Assembly (NCBI RefSeq): GCF_008704715.1
Contig: NZ_CP023689.1
Location: 6,262,001 to 6,326,000 of the forward strand
Length of the DNA stretch: 64,000 nt
DNA from: Streptomyces chartreusis
Lineage (GTDB): Bacteria > Actinomycetota > Actinomycetes > Streptomycetales > Streptomycetaceae
Direction: 5' to 3'
Below are positions 43,485 through 54,816 of the stretch, one piece after another; position 1 is the first letter of the stretch, and the number at the start of each line of letters is the position of its first letter. Position numbers and translations under genes: made by a program. Below the pieces are notes generated by a model. It made no database searches, was not told the origin of the DNA, and saw only the letters and a list, made by a program, of their open reading frames with translations.

Positions 43485-43519
43485 TGCCCGCTGAACTGCC
43501 GGTTCCTGTTCAGCGGGCA
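43485..43519 (+). terminator. terminator after mmsA
   Basis: Inverted repeat with 12-bp arms TGCCCGCTGAAC and GTTCAGCGGGCA and an 11-base loop, starting 14 bp after the mmsA stop. It has no T-tract. Confidence 0.75.
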
Positions 43520-43583
43520 TGGTGAACGTCACTGTTCGGCAACGTGAGTCGCATGACCTGAGGCACCTGGGCAGTCTGTCCGG

Positions 43584-44105
43584 GTGCAGATGACAGAAGC
43601 CTTTGCGACGACCGTTGCCTCCGTGTCGTCGGCGATTCTCATCGCCGGCACGTTGGAGGCAGCCGCCTTTGGCAAGGCAGTTCAGGGCTGGACACGCACA
43701 GCGGTCGACAACTTCATGGACGAGGGCGTGGAACTGGCGGCCATGACGCCGTCGGAACGCCAGGCGGCCTCGCGGGCGTTCAAGGCCGAATGGTTGCCGA
43801 AGTACGGCCTGGGGGCCGCGAAGTCGCTCTTCTTCCTGGCGCTCGGCCTCCTGTGGGGTGTGCTCATGGTCGCGCAGGCCGTGGCGATCCTCATGTGCCT
43901 GCTCTGGCTGGCGGACCCGAAGGGGCCGAAAGACGTCGGGATCGCCAGGGCGCTGGTCGGCATCGTGGCCGCCGGTGCCGTCGTCGTCGCCGCGGTGCCG
44001 ATCGTCCGCGTGGTGTACTCGCCCCTCGGTCCCCTGGCAGAGGTGTGGCTGGAGCGCAGACTCAGGCAGGCAGCTCGCCCGGTCTCCCCACCGAGCAACC
44101 ACTGA
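43584..44105 (+). CDS. membrane protein of unknown function
   Basis: A 173-residue protein with an N-terminal hydrophobic segment (TVASVSSAILIAGTLEAAAF), a charged central loop (SERQAASRAFKAEWLPKYG), and two strong helices (SLFFLALGLLWGVLMVAQAVAILMCLLWL; ARALVGIVAAGAVVVAAVPIVRVVY). I do not recognise a family. The start is GTG 43584 or ATG 43590; neither has a good ribosome binding site. It stands alone after the inositol operon and ends in a textbook terminator, so it is likely transcribed as one gene. Confidence 0.6.
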   Translation: MQMTEAFATTVASVSSAILIAGTLEAAAFGKAVQGWTRTAVDNFMDEGVELAAMTPSERQAASRAFKAEWLPKYGLGAAKSLFFLALGLLWGVLMVAQAVAILMCLLWLADPKGPKDVGIARALVGIVAAGAVVVAAVPIVRVVYSPLGPLAEVWLERRLRQAARPVSPPSNH

Positions 44106-44117
44106 CACCCGGTGCCG

Positions 44118-44152
44118 GGGGCCGTCCGTATCGCGGACGGCCCCATTTTTTT
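44118..44152 (+). terminator. rho-independent terminator with T-tract
   Basis: An 11-bp GC-rich stem (GGGGCCGTCCG/CGGACGGCCCC) with loop TATCG, then ATTTTTTT. It starts 12 bp after the membrane-protein stop. Of the hairpin terminators noted here it is the one with a clear U-tract. Confidence 0.92.
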
Positions 44153-44304
44153 GGATGCCCGTGCTGCGGTTCCCGCACCCGTGTAAGCCGCCCAGTATGC
44201 GGCCTTGACGCGACGTTAACGCGTGAAAGAGGGCTTCGGAGCCACGGATTCCGTAGGTGAACACCCATTGACGCGATGGTTTCCGTCGATGTTGCATCCC
44301 CCTC

Positions 44305-45702
44305 GTGACCGACACCCTCACCCCCGTCGAGGGCGCCGCAGTCGAGGCGTCGGACGGCCCCCAGAAGCTCAAGCGCTCCATCGGCGTGGTCGGCGGCACC
44401 CTGCTCACGCTCTCCTGCGTGACCCCCGCCTCCACCCTCTTCGTGGTCGTCCCCGACCTGTTCGGCTCGCTCGGCACCGCCACCGCCCTCACCATCGCCA
44501 TCGGCTCGCTGCTCTGCATCGCCGTGGCGTTCTGCTACTCGGAGCTGGGCACCCTCATCCCCAGCGCGGGCGGCGAGTACGCGATGGTCTCCACGCTCGC
44601 CGGACGGCTCGCCGGCTGGCTCGTGTTCGTGCTCTCCCTGCTGGTCGTCATGGTCGTCCCGCCGGTGATCGCGATGGGCACCGCCGACTACCTCGCCCCG
44701 ATCGTCCACCTCGACCCCGCGATGACCGGCGCCGGCGTCATGCTGCTCGCCACCCTCGCCGGCCTGCTGGACCTGCGCGCGAACGCCTGGATCACCGGCG
44801 TCTTCCTGGTCCTGGAGGTCATCGCCGCGGCCGTCGTGGCGGTGCTGGGCTTCGCCCACGCCGAGCGCGGCCCCGCGAGCCTGGTCTCGATGGAGGTGGC
44901 CGGCGCCGACGGGCATGCCGACACCGTGACGGGCCTGCTGGTCGTCTCCGGGCTCGCCATCGCCCTGTTCGTCACCCAGGGCTTCTCCACCGCCGTCTAC
45001 CTCTCCGAGGAGCTGGAGAACCCGCGCCGCAACGTCGCCCGCACGGTGCTGGCCACCCTCGGCATCTCCGCCGTGATCATCCTGGTCCCGGTCGTCGCCA
45101 TCACCCTCGGCGCCTCGGACCTCCAGGAGCTGACCGGCGGCGACCTCTCCGCCATGGTCACCGCCTGGTCCAACTCCGCGGTCGGCACCTTCGTCAGCCT
45201 CTGCGTGGCCCTCGCGATCATCAACGCGGGCATCGTCATGGTCATCCAGAACTCCCGCGTGCTGTACGCCTCCGCCCGCGACAAGGCCTGGCCCCGGCCG
45301 GTCAACGACGTCCTCGCCAGGCTCGGCCGCTTCGGCTCCCCGTGGGTCGCCACCCTCGCGGTCGGCGTGCCCGGCGCGGCCCTGTGCTTCGTCAACCTCG
45401 ACACCCTGTACGGCGTCACGGGCGTCTCGGTGACCGGCATGTACCTGCTCGTCGCGGTCGCCGCGCTGCTCGCCCGGCGCGGCTCGCACCGGCACACCCG
45501 CGCCTGGCGGATGCCGCTGTGGCCCGCGATGCCCGTCCTGCTGATCGTGGTCCTCGGCTACATCCTCACTCAGCAGGAGACCGCGCATCTGCTGTGGACC
45601 GGCGGCATCACCGCCGCCGCCACCCTCTACTGGGCCCTGTACCTGCGCCCGCGCCGCGACACCCGCTGGCTGGTGACCCTCCCGGAGGACGCGCGGGACT
45701 GA
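44305..45702 (+). CDS. APC-family amino acid permease
   Basis: A 465-residue amino acid/polyamine permease with about 12 helices. The first helix carries GVVGGTLLTLSCVTPASTLFVVVP, followed by YSELGTLIPSAGGEYAMVSTLAGRLAGW, the consensus amino-acid-binding region. The later QGFSTAVYLSEELENPRRNVARTVL is also typical. Substrate unknown. The start is GTG 44305. The 40 bases before it have no Shine-Dalgarno match, and a TTGACG element lies ~39 bp upstream, so a leaderless message is possible. Confidence 0.88.
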   Translation: MTDTLTPVEGAAVEASDGPQKLKRSIGVVGGTLLTLSCVTPASTLFVVVPDLFGSLGTATALTIAIGSLLCIAVAFCYSELGTLIPSAGGEYAMVSTLAGRLAGWLVFVLSLLVVMVVPPVIAMGTADYLAPIVHLDPAMTGAGVMLLATLAGLLDLRANAWITGVFLVLEVIAAAVVAVLGFAHAERGPASLVSMEVAGADGHADTVTGLLVVSGLAIALFVTQGFSTAVYLSEELENPRRNVARTVLATLGISAVIILVPVVAITLGASDLQELTGGDLSAMVTAWSNSAVGTFVSLCVALAIINAGIVMVIQNSRVLYASARDKAWPRPVNDVLARLGRFGSPWVATLAVGVPGAALCFVNLDTLYGVTGVSVTGMYLLVAVAALLARRGSHRHTRAWRMPLWPAMPVLLIVVLGYILTQQETAHLLWTGGITAAATLYWALYLRPRRDTRWLVTLPEDARD

Positions 45703-45715
45703 CCGGCGGCCGACC

Positions 45716-46126
45716 TCAGCCGAAGGCCCACGTGATCACCGAGCACGACCCGTCGTCCTTGCCACCCGCACTGCGGTACGTGGCGAGGGCGACGTCGTTG
45801 TCGGTGTCGACCAGCACCCACATCCCGTAGCACCCCAGCCGCCGGCCCAGCGCGTCGAGCCGCAGCACCAGCGCCCGCCCGATGCCCCGCCGCCGGTAGG
45901 GCCCGGCCACCCCCAGCTCGTACAGGAACATCTCGGCGCCCTTGTCGGGGTGCACGGTCTCGACGCCGCTGACGAAACCCACCGGTTCGCCGTCGACGTA
46001 GGCCACGAGGAGGTGGTGGCCCCCGGTCCCGAGGAAGCGCTCGGCCCACTCGGGGCGCACCGGGTGATCGAAAAGGTGCTCTGCGGCGGCGACTTCGGCG
46101 GGGGTCGTGGCCCGGCGGATGTCCAT
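45716..46126 (-). CDS. GNAT acetyltransferase resembling AAC(3)-I aminoglycoside acetyltransferases
   Basis: A 136-residue single-domain GNAT protein. The C-terminal half EMFLYELGVAGPYRRRGIGRALVLRLDALGRRLGCYGMWVLVDTDNDVALATYRSAGGKDDG follows the pattern of AAC(3)-I enzymes (YDLAV...RRQGIATALI...LGAYVIYVQAD...DPAVALYTKLG), from memory. The acetyl-CoA loop is RRRGIG. It could modify an antibiotic or an unrelated amine; resistance is not shown. It is convergent with the permease gene, 13 bp away. ATG 46126 is preferred over GTG 46141. Confidence 0.82.
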   Translation of the reverse strand: MDIRRATTPAEVAAAEHLFDHPVRPEWAERFLGTGGHHLLVAYVDGEPVGFVSGVETVHPDKGAEMFLYELGVAGPYRRRGIGRALVLRLDALGRRLGCYGMWVLVDTDNDVALATYRSAGGKDDGSCSVITWAFG

Positions 46127-46242
46127 GTGCCTTCGTACCACGGCTGGTGTACGCGGGAGGGGGCTCGTACTTCCGTGGGAGGGGTGGCGGTTCGGCCTCC
46201 GGTAGATAACCCGCCGACAGGTTCGCCCCGTACCGTTGAACC

Positions 46243-48890
<2,648 letters not shown>

Positions 48891-48894
<4 letters not shown>

Positions 48895-49754
48895 GCACGC
48901 TCACCGAGCGCACCGAGGTCGCCTCCGGCTACCGGGCGGGCCGCACGCTGCCGCTGCGGGTCGAGCTGATCCGCCAGCTGAAGCGGCGCCGCACGCTGGT
49001 CATGTTCGGCATCCTGGCCGTGCTGCCGTTCGTGCTGGTCGCCGCGTTCGCGATCGGCGGCGAGCCGGACGGTGGCGGCAACCGGATCACCCTGATGGAC
49101 ACGGCCACCGCGTCCGGCGCCAACTTCGCCGCCGTGAACCTGTTCGTCTCCGCGGGCTTCCTGCTGGTCATCCCCGTCGCCCTGTTCTGCGGGGACACGG
49201 TCGCCTCGGAGGCCGGCTGGTCCTCCTTGCGCTATCTGCTCGCGGCGCCCGTGCCCCGGGCCCGGCTGCTGTGGTCCAAGCTCGTGGTGGGCCTCGGGCT
49301 CAGCCTGGCGGCGATGATCCTGCTCCCCGTGGTCGCGCTGGCCGTCGGCACGGCCGCCTACGGCTGGGGCCCTCTCCAGATCCCCACCGGCGGCTCGATC
49401 GACACGGGCACGGCCGCGCAGCGCCTGGTGGTGATAGTGGCGTTCATCTTCGTGTCCCAACTGGTCACCGCGGGACTTGCGTTCTGGCTGTCGACCAAGA
49501 CGGACGCCGCGCTCGGCGCGGTCGGCGGAGCGGTCGGCCTGACCATCGTCGGCAACGTCCTGGACGCGGTGACCGCGCTCGGCGACTGGCGGCACTTCCT
49601 GCCCGCGCACTGGCAGTTCGCCTGGGCGGACGCCGTACAGCCCACTCCCGAGTGGTCCGGCATGATCCAGGGCGCGGCGATTTCCATAACGTACGCCCTG
49701 GTGCTGTTCGCGCTGGCCTTCCGCGGTTTCGCCCGCAAGGACGTCGTGTCCTAG
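48891..49754 (+). CDS. ABC-2-type permease partner of the hydrolase-ATPase fusion
   Basis: A 287-residue ABC-2 permease with six helices: FGILAVLPFVLVAAFAIGG, NLFVSAGFLLVIPVALFCG, VGLGLSLAAMILLPVVALAVGTAAYG, VVIVAFIFVSQLVTAGLAFWLS, AVGGAVGLTIVGNVLDAVT and ISITYALVLFALAFRGF. The EAGWSSLRYLLAAPVPRARLLWSKLVVG segment is the coupling region seen in such permeases. It overlaps the fusion gene by 4 bp, so the two proteins form one transporter. Export is expected for this class; the substrate is unknown. Confidence 0.88.
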
Positions 49755-49902
49755 GTCAACGGAAGATCACCCACCGGTCTCGACAGGCGTCCCCCGTGCC
49801 TCATTCGAGACTCATCCGCAACGCTCCGTAGCGCACGTTCCGGCCCCCTGGCCCGTCACAGTCACAGAAAGTCGACGTCAACGGACCCAGGGGGCACGGA
49901 AG

Positions 49903-51465
49903 ATGGAGCGTCACCGAATACGAGACCTGCGGGGCACCCTCCTCGCGCTGACCGCGGCGGCCGGTCTGCTGCTCACCGGCTGCGGCGCGGGCGACGGCGA
50001 CAACTCCTCCGCGGACAACAGCAGCTACCCCACCGGCCGCCCGGCCCCCGCCCCCGGCTACACCGACGGCGGCAGCACCGGCGGCACGGGCGAGCAGAAG
50101 AACGGCGACGACTCCGAGTCCCGGGAGTTCGCGCCGGCCCCCGACTACCTCTCCACCTTCGCCCTGGACGTCGACACCGCCTCCTACGGCTACGCCCGCC
50201 GCACCCTCGCCGACGGCCATCTGCCCGACCCCACGACGGTCCGCCCCGAGGAGTTCGTCAACAGCTTCCGCCAGGACTACGACCGTCCCGACGGCAACGG
50301 CTTCTCGGTGAGCGTCGACGGAGCCCGCACCGACCGCGAGGACTGGTCCCTGGTCCGCGTGGGCCTGGCCACCCGGCCGGCCGCCGACCGCGGCGAGCGC
50401 CCGCCGGCGGCGCTGACCTTCGTCATCGACATCTCCGGCTCCATGGCCGAGCCCGGCCGCCTCGACCTCGCCAAGGAGTCCCTCGGCGTGATGACGGACC
50501 GGCTGCGCGACGACGACTCGGTCGCGATCGTCACCTTCAGCGACGAGGCGGAGCGGGTGCTGCCGATGACGCGCCTGGGCGACAACCGGGACGAGATCCA
50601 CGACGCGATCGACAGCCTGGAACCCACGGACTCCACCAACCTCGGCGCGGGCGTGGAGACGGGCTACGAAACGGCGGAGGACGGCCTGCGCGAGGGCGCC
50701 ACCAACCGAGTCGTCCTGGTCTCCGACGCACTGGCCAACACGGGCGACACCGACGCGGACACCATCCTCGAACGCATCGCGTCCGAACGCCGCGAACACG
50801 GCATCACCCTCTTCGGCGTGGGCGTCGGCAGCGACTACGGCGACGCCCTGATGGAGCGCCTCGCCGACAAGGGCGACGGGCACACGGCCTACGTCTCCTC
50901 CTCCGAGGACGGCCGCGAGGTCTTCTGCGAGGACCTGCCGCGCAACATCGACCTCACCGCCCGTGACGCCAAGGCGCAGATCGCCTTCGACCCGTCGACT
51001 GTCTCCGAGTTCCGGCTCATCGGCTACGACAACCGGCAGGTCGCCGACGAGGACTTCCGCGACGACAGCGTCGACGGCGGCGAGGTCGGTCCCGGCCACA
51101 CGGTGACGGCCCTGTACGCCGTCCGCACCAAGCCCGGGACCGAGGGGCACCTCGCCACGGCGAGCGTCCGCTGGCTGGACCCGAGCACGCGGGCTCCGCA
51201 CGAGGAGTCCGGGCGGCTGGAGAGCGGGTCCCTGAAGGACTCGGTCTGGAGCGCGAGCCCGCGCTTCCAGGTCACGGCCACGGCCGCGTACTTCGCCGAC
51301 GCGCTGCGGCTCGGGGACGACCGCTGGAGCGCCCTGCCCGGCTCGGCGCACCTCGGCGAACTGGCCGAGCGCGCCGACGGGTTGGCGAGCAGGACGGAGG
51401 ACAAGGACGTACGCGGCCTGGCCGACGCCATCCATCAGGCGAGCAGGCTGACGGGGCGGGACTAG
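49903..51465 (+). CDS. VWA-domain lipoprotein (YfbK-like)
   Basis: A 520-residue lipoprotein: signal with lipobox LLTGC (Cys27), a Gly/Ser/Asn linker, then the YfbK-type N-terminal domain (ALDVDTASYGYARRTLADGHLPDPTTVRPEEFVN). A von Willebrand factor A domain follows, with MIDAS DISGSM (near residue 176), a Thr/Ser-rich ligand loop in EPTDSTNLGAGVETGY and VLVSDALANTGDTD. The C-terminal part is the DUF3520-like region. Metal-dependent protein binding on the cell surface is likely. It lies 148 bp after the ABC permease with its own upstream region. Confidence 0.88.
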   Translation: MERHRIRDLRGTLLALTAAAGLLLTGCGAGDGDNSSADNSSYPTGRPAPAPGYTDGGSTGGTGEQKNGDDSESREFAPAPDYLSTFALDVDTASYGYARRTLADGHLPDPTTVRPEEFVNSFRQDYDRPDGNGFSVSVDGARTDREDWSLVRVGLATRPAADRGERPPAALTFVIDISGSMAEPGRLDLAKESLGVMTDRLRDDDSVAIVTFSDEAERVLPMTRLGDNRDEIHDAIDSLEPTDSTNLGAGVETGYETAEDGLREGATNRVVLVSDALANTGDTDADTILERIASERREHGITLFGVGVGSDYGDALMERLADKGDGHTAYVSSSEDGREVFCEDLPRNIDLTARDAKAQIAFDPSTVSEFRLIGYDNRQVADEDFRDDSVDGGEVGPGHTVTALYAVRTKPGTEGHLATASVRWLDPSTRAPHEESGRLESGSLKDSVWSASPRFQVTATAAYFADALRLGDDRWSALPGSAHLGELAERADGLASRTEDKDVRGLADAIHQASRLTGRD

Positions 51466-51562
51466 GCGGGCCGCGGCCCCGGGCGGTGTCACAAGCATTG
51501 ACCTTCGGCTACGCGTGAGTAAGTTGACTCCCCGGTAAGTCCGACGGGCACCGGGAGCCGAC

Positions 51563-53488
51563 ATGGGCGTACGCAAGGACCTGAAGCGGGCGAAGCGGCG
51601 GGGCGACCTGATGGCGCGGGCCACGGTCGAGGTCGTCAAGGACGAGCGGGGAGTCGTCCGCGAGGCCCGCACGCCGCCGCTCACGCCGCCGGCCGCCGGG
51701 ACCACCGCCGATCTCCCGTACGTCAATGCCGCCGAGGAGCCCGACGCCGTCGTCCTGCGGCGCAGGCAGGGCGGTGACCCGACCTGGCGTCCCGTCACCG
51801 CCGCCGCCTTCGCCCGCGAGGTCACCGCCGTGGCCAAGGGGCTGATCGCCGCCGGGCTCGAACCCGGCGGCCGGGTCGCCGTGATGTCGCGCACCCGCTA
51901 CGAGTGGACGGTCCTGGACTTCGCGATCTGGGCCGCCGGCGGGCAGACGGTCCCGATCTACGCCACCTCCTCCGCCGACCAGGTCGAGTGGATCGTCCGC
52001 GACTCGGGCGTACGCCACGTCGTCACGGAGACGAAGGAGAACACCGAGACGGTCGCGGCGGGCACCGCGGGGCACGAACAGCGGCCCCGGATCTGGCAGT
52101 TGGACGGTGAGGACGCCCTCGGCGCGCTCACCGGCCTCGGACGGAACCTGCCCGACGACGAGATCACCGAGCGCCGCGGGGCCCTCACCCCGGACACCAT
52201 CGCGACCGTCTGCTACACCTCCGGCACCACCGGCAGGCCCAAGGGCTGCGTCCTCACCCACGCCAACCTCCACGCCGAGGCCGCCAACACGGTCGAGCTG
52301 CTGCATCCGATCTTCAAGGAGGTCACCCGTCAGACCGCCTCGACCCTGCTGTTCCTGCCCCTCGCGCACATCCTCGGCCGCAGCCTCCAGATCGCCTGTC
52401 TGATGGCCCGCATCGAGATCGGCCACTGCCCGAGCATCAAGCCCGACGAACTCCGCCCGGCGCTGAAGGAGTTCCGCCCCACCTTCCTCGTCGGCGTCCC
52501 GTACCTCTTCGAGAAGATCCACGACACCGGCCGCGCCACCGCCGAGAAGATGGGCCGCGCCGCCTCCTTCGACCGCGCCGACCGCGTCGCCGTCCGCTTC
52601 GGCGAGGCCTACCTCGACAAGTTCCTCGGCACGGGCAAGGGCCCCGGTCCCGGCCTCTACGCCGCCTGGGCCCTGTACGACCTGCTGGTCTACCGCCGCG
52701 TCCGCAAGGAGCTCGGCGGCCGCATGAGCTACGCCATCAGCGGCGGCTCCCCGCTGGACCGCAACCTCAACCTGTTCTTCTACGCCGCCGGCATCATCGT
52801 GTACGAGGGCTACGGCCTGACCGAGACGACGGCCGCCGCCACCATCGTCCCGCCGCTGAAGCCCCGCCCCGGCACCGTCGGCCGGCCCGTCCCCGGCACC
52901 GCGGTCCGGATCGCCGACGACGGGGAGGTCCTCATCAAGGGCGGCATCGTCTTCGGCTCGTACTGGAACAACCCGGACGCCACCGACGCCGTGCTCCGGG
53001 ACGACTGGTTCGCCACCGGCGACCTCGGCGCCCTCGACGAGGACGGCTACCTCACCATCACCGGCCGCAAGAAGGACATCCTCGTCACCTCCGGCGGCAA
53101 GAACGTCTCCCCGGCCGTCCTGGAGGACCGCCTGCGCAGCCGCTCACCGGTCGGGCAGTGCCTCGTCGTCGGCGACAACCGGCCCTTCGTCGGCGCCCTT
53201 ATCACCCTCGACCCGGAGGCCCTCACGCACTGGCTCGCCGTACGCAAAATGCCCGCGGACACCCCGCCGGCCGAGGTGATCCGGGACCCGCGGATGCGCG
53301 CCGACGTCCAAAGGGCCGTCGACTACGCCAACGAGGCCGTCTCCCGGGCCGAGTCGATCCGCGCGTTCGTCCTGGTCGAGGGCGAGTTCAACGAGGAAAA
53401 CGGCATGCTCACCCCGTCCCTGAAGGTGAAACGGCACGCGGCGACCAAGGCGTACGCCGACGAGATAGAGACGCTGTACGGCAGCTGA
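51563..53488 (+). CDS. long-chain fatty-acid-CoA ligase (AMP-forming)
   Basis: A 641-residue adenylating enzyme of the FadD15/long-chain acyl-CoA synthetase group. Motifs in order: VCYTSGTTGRPKGCVLTHANL (near residue 217), GGSPLDRNLNLFFYAAGIIVYEGYGLTETTAA (near 395), DDWFATGDLGALDEDGYLTITGRKKD (near 475) and the catalytic Lys region NGMLTPSLKVKRHAA near the end. It activates fatty acids to CoA thioesters for oxidation or lipid synthesis. ATG 51563 is preceded by a GGGAG element. It is monocistronic. Confidence 0.9.
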   Translation: MGVRKDLKRAKRRGDLMARATVEVVKDERGVVREARTPPLTPPAAGTTADLPYVNAAEEPDAVVLRRRQGGDPTWRPVTAAAFAREVTAVAKGLIAAGLEPGGRVAVMSRTRYEWTVLDFAIWAAGGQTVPIYATSSADQVEWIVRDSGVRHVVTETKENTETVAAGTAGHEQRPRIWQLDGEDALGALTGLGRNLPDDEITERRGALTPDTIATVCYTSGTTGRPKGCVLTHANLHAEAANTVELLHPIFKEVTRQTASTLLFLPLAHILGRSLQIACLMARIEIGHCPSIKPDELRPALKEFRPTFLVGVPYLFEKIHDTGRATAEKMGRAASFDRADRVAVRFGEAYLDKFLGTGKGPGPGLYAAWALYDLLVYRRVRKELGGRMSYAISGGSPLDRNLNLFFYAAGIIVYEGYGLTETTAAATIVPPLKPRPGTVGRPVPGTAVRIADDGEVLIKGGIVFGSYWNNPDATDAVLRDDWFATGDLGALDEDGYLTITGRKKDILVTSGGKNVSPAVLEDRLRSRSPVGQCLVVGDNRPFVGALITLDPEALTHWLAVRKMPADTPPAEVIRDPRMRADVQRAVDYANEAVSRAESIRAFVLVEGEFNEENGMLTPSLKVKRHAATKAYADEIETLYGS

Positions 53489-53547
53489 CGGCCCGTTCGG
53501 CCGCACTCGGATGGTGCGACCGGCGCGGATATGACTACCTATCACGT

Positions 53548-54816
53548 ATGGCTCCTGACCGTCGCAGGTCCGCCCCCCGAGGGCCGGCGCTCCTCACCGC
53601 CTTCGTGGTCGCCTCGGCGGCCCTCGCTCCCGGCACGGCCCTCGCGGCCGACACCGCGTCCCGGCCCGACCCGCGCCGGCCCGCACCCACGGCGTCCCCG
53701 GCACCCCCCGGCGGCGCCCACTCGCCCCAGGGCGTGTCCGCGCACAGCCCCGCCTTCGGCGCGTACCTGCACTACGGCCCCGCCGGGGTGAAGCGCATGC
53801 AGGAGCTCAGCCGCTGGCTGGGCGGCCAGGAGCCGCGCGTCGGGCACACCTACCTGCCGGGCGACCTGTGGGACAACATCGAGGGCGCGCACGGCTTCCT
53901 CGACAGCTGGGCGAAGTGGCGGCGCGCCAAGGCCGACCGGATGCTCGTGCTGAACGTGCCGATGATGGAACGCAACGAGGAGAACCTCCCGGACGCGGCC
54001 GTGCGCGGGCTGCTGCGGCGCGCCGCGTCCGGCGCCTTCGACGAGCACTTCGAGGTACTGGCCGAGCGGCTGGTCGAACTCGGCGTGCCGGACACGGTCA
54101 TCGTGCTCGGCTGGGAGATGAACGGCATCACCTACACCCACCGCTGCGGCCCCGACCCGGACAGCTGGAAGCGGTACTGGCAACGCATCGTGAAGGTCAT
54201 GCGCTCCGTCGAGGGCCAGAAGTTCCGCTTCGACTTCGCCCCGAGCCGGGGCATGGACGCGATTCCCTGGCCCGAGTGCTACCCCGGCGACGACGTCGTC
54301 GACATCATCGGCATGGACGCCTACGACCAGCCGCACGGGCTCGGCTTCGACGAGCAGGTCTCCGAGCCCTACGGCCTGCGGCACCACGTGGACTTCGCGC
54401 GCAGGCACGGCAAGCCGATCTCGTATCCCGAGTGGGGCCTGTTCCGCAACGGCGACAACATCAGGTACATGCTGCGCATGCTCGCCTGGATGGACGAGCA
54501 CAAGCCGCTGTACAACACCATCACCGACTACTGTCCGCACGGCGTGTGGCTGTGCTCCGACAACCCCCGCGCCGCCGCCCTGTACCGCGTGCTGCTGTCC
54601 ACCCCCTACCTGCCGCGGCCCGAGCCGGGGCCGGCGGTCCCCGCGGAGCCGGACAGCGACCCGAAGCCGGCGTCCGGCCCGGCGGGGCCGGCCGGCCCCG
54701 CCGCCCTGCCCTCCGAACTGCCGCAGTGCACGCCGGTGGACCTGGAGAAGGGGCTGAAGCAGCGCATCGGCGACAGCCTCACCGTGTGCCTTCAGCAGGC
54801 GCGGAATCTTCGGTGA
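53548..54816 (+). CDS. secreted GH26-like glycoside hydrolase
   Basis: A 422-residue secreted protein with signal RRSAPRGPALLTAFVVASAALAPGTALA and a Pro/Ala-rich linker, then a TIM-barrel domain resembling endo-beta-mannanase family 26. The acid/base candidate is Glu190 (VLGWEMNGITYTHRC) and the nucleophile candidate Glu295 (ISYPEWGLFRNGD). A C-terminal Pro/Gly-rich linker and a small Cys pair (QCTPV, LTVCLQQ) end the protein. It faces the polysaccharide cluster and overlaps its last gene by 38 bp, so it may trim the polymer made there. ATG 53548 is the start after the previous gene's stop. Confidence 0.78.
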   Translation: MAPDRRRSAPRGPALLTAFVVASAALAPGTALAADTASRPDPRRPAPTASPAPPGGAHSPQGVSAHSPAFGAYLHYGPAGVKRMQELSRWLGGQEPRVGHTYLPGDLWDNIEGAHGFLDSWAKWRRAKADRMLVLNVPMMERNEENLPDAAVRGLLRRAASGAFDEHFEVLAERLVELGVPDTVIVLGWEMNGITYTHRCGPDPDSWKRYWQRIVKVMRSVEGQKFRFDFAPSRGMDAIPWPECYPGDDVVDIIGMDAYDQPHGLGFDEQVSEPYGLRHHVDFARRHGKPISYPEWGLFRNGDNIRYMLRMLAWMDEHKPLYNTITDYCPHGVWLCSDNPRAAALYRVLLSTPYLPRPEPGPAVPAEPDSDPKPASGPAGPAGPAALPSELPQCTPVDLEKGLKQRIGDSLTVCLQQARNLR

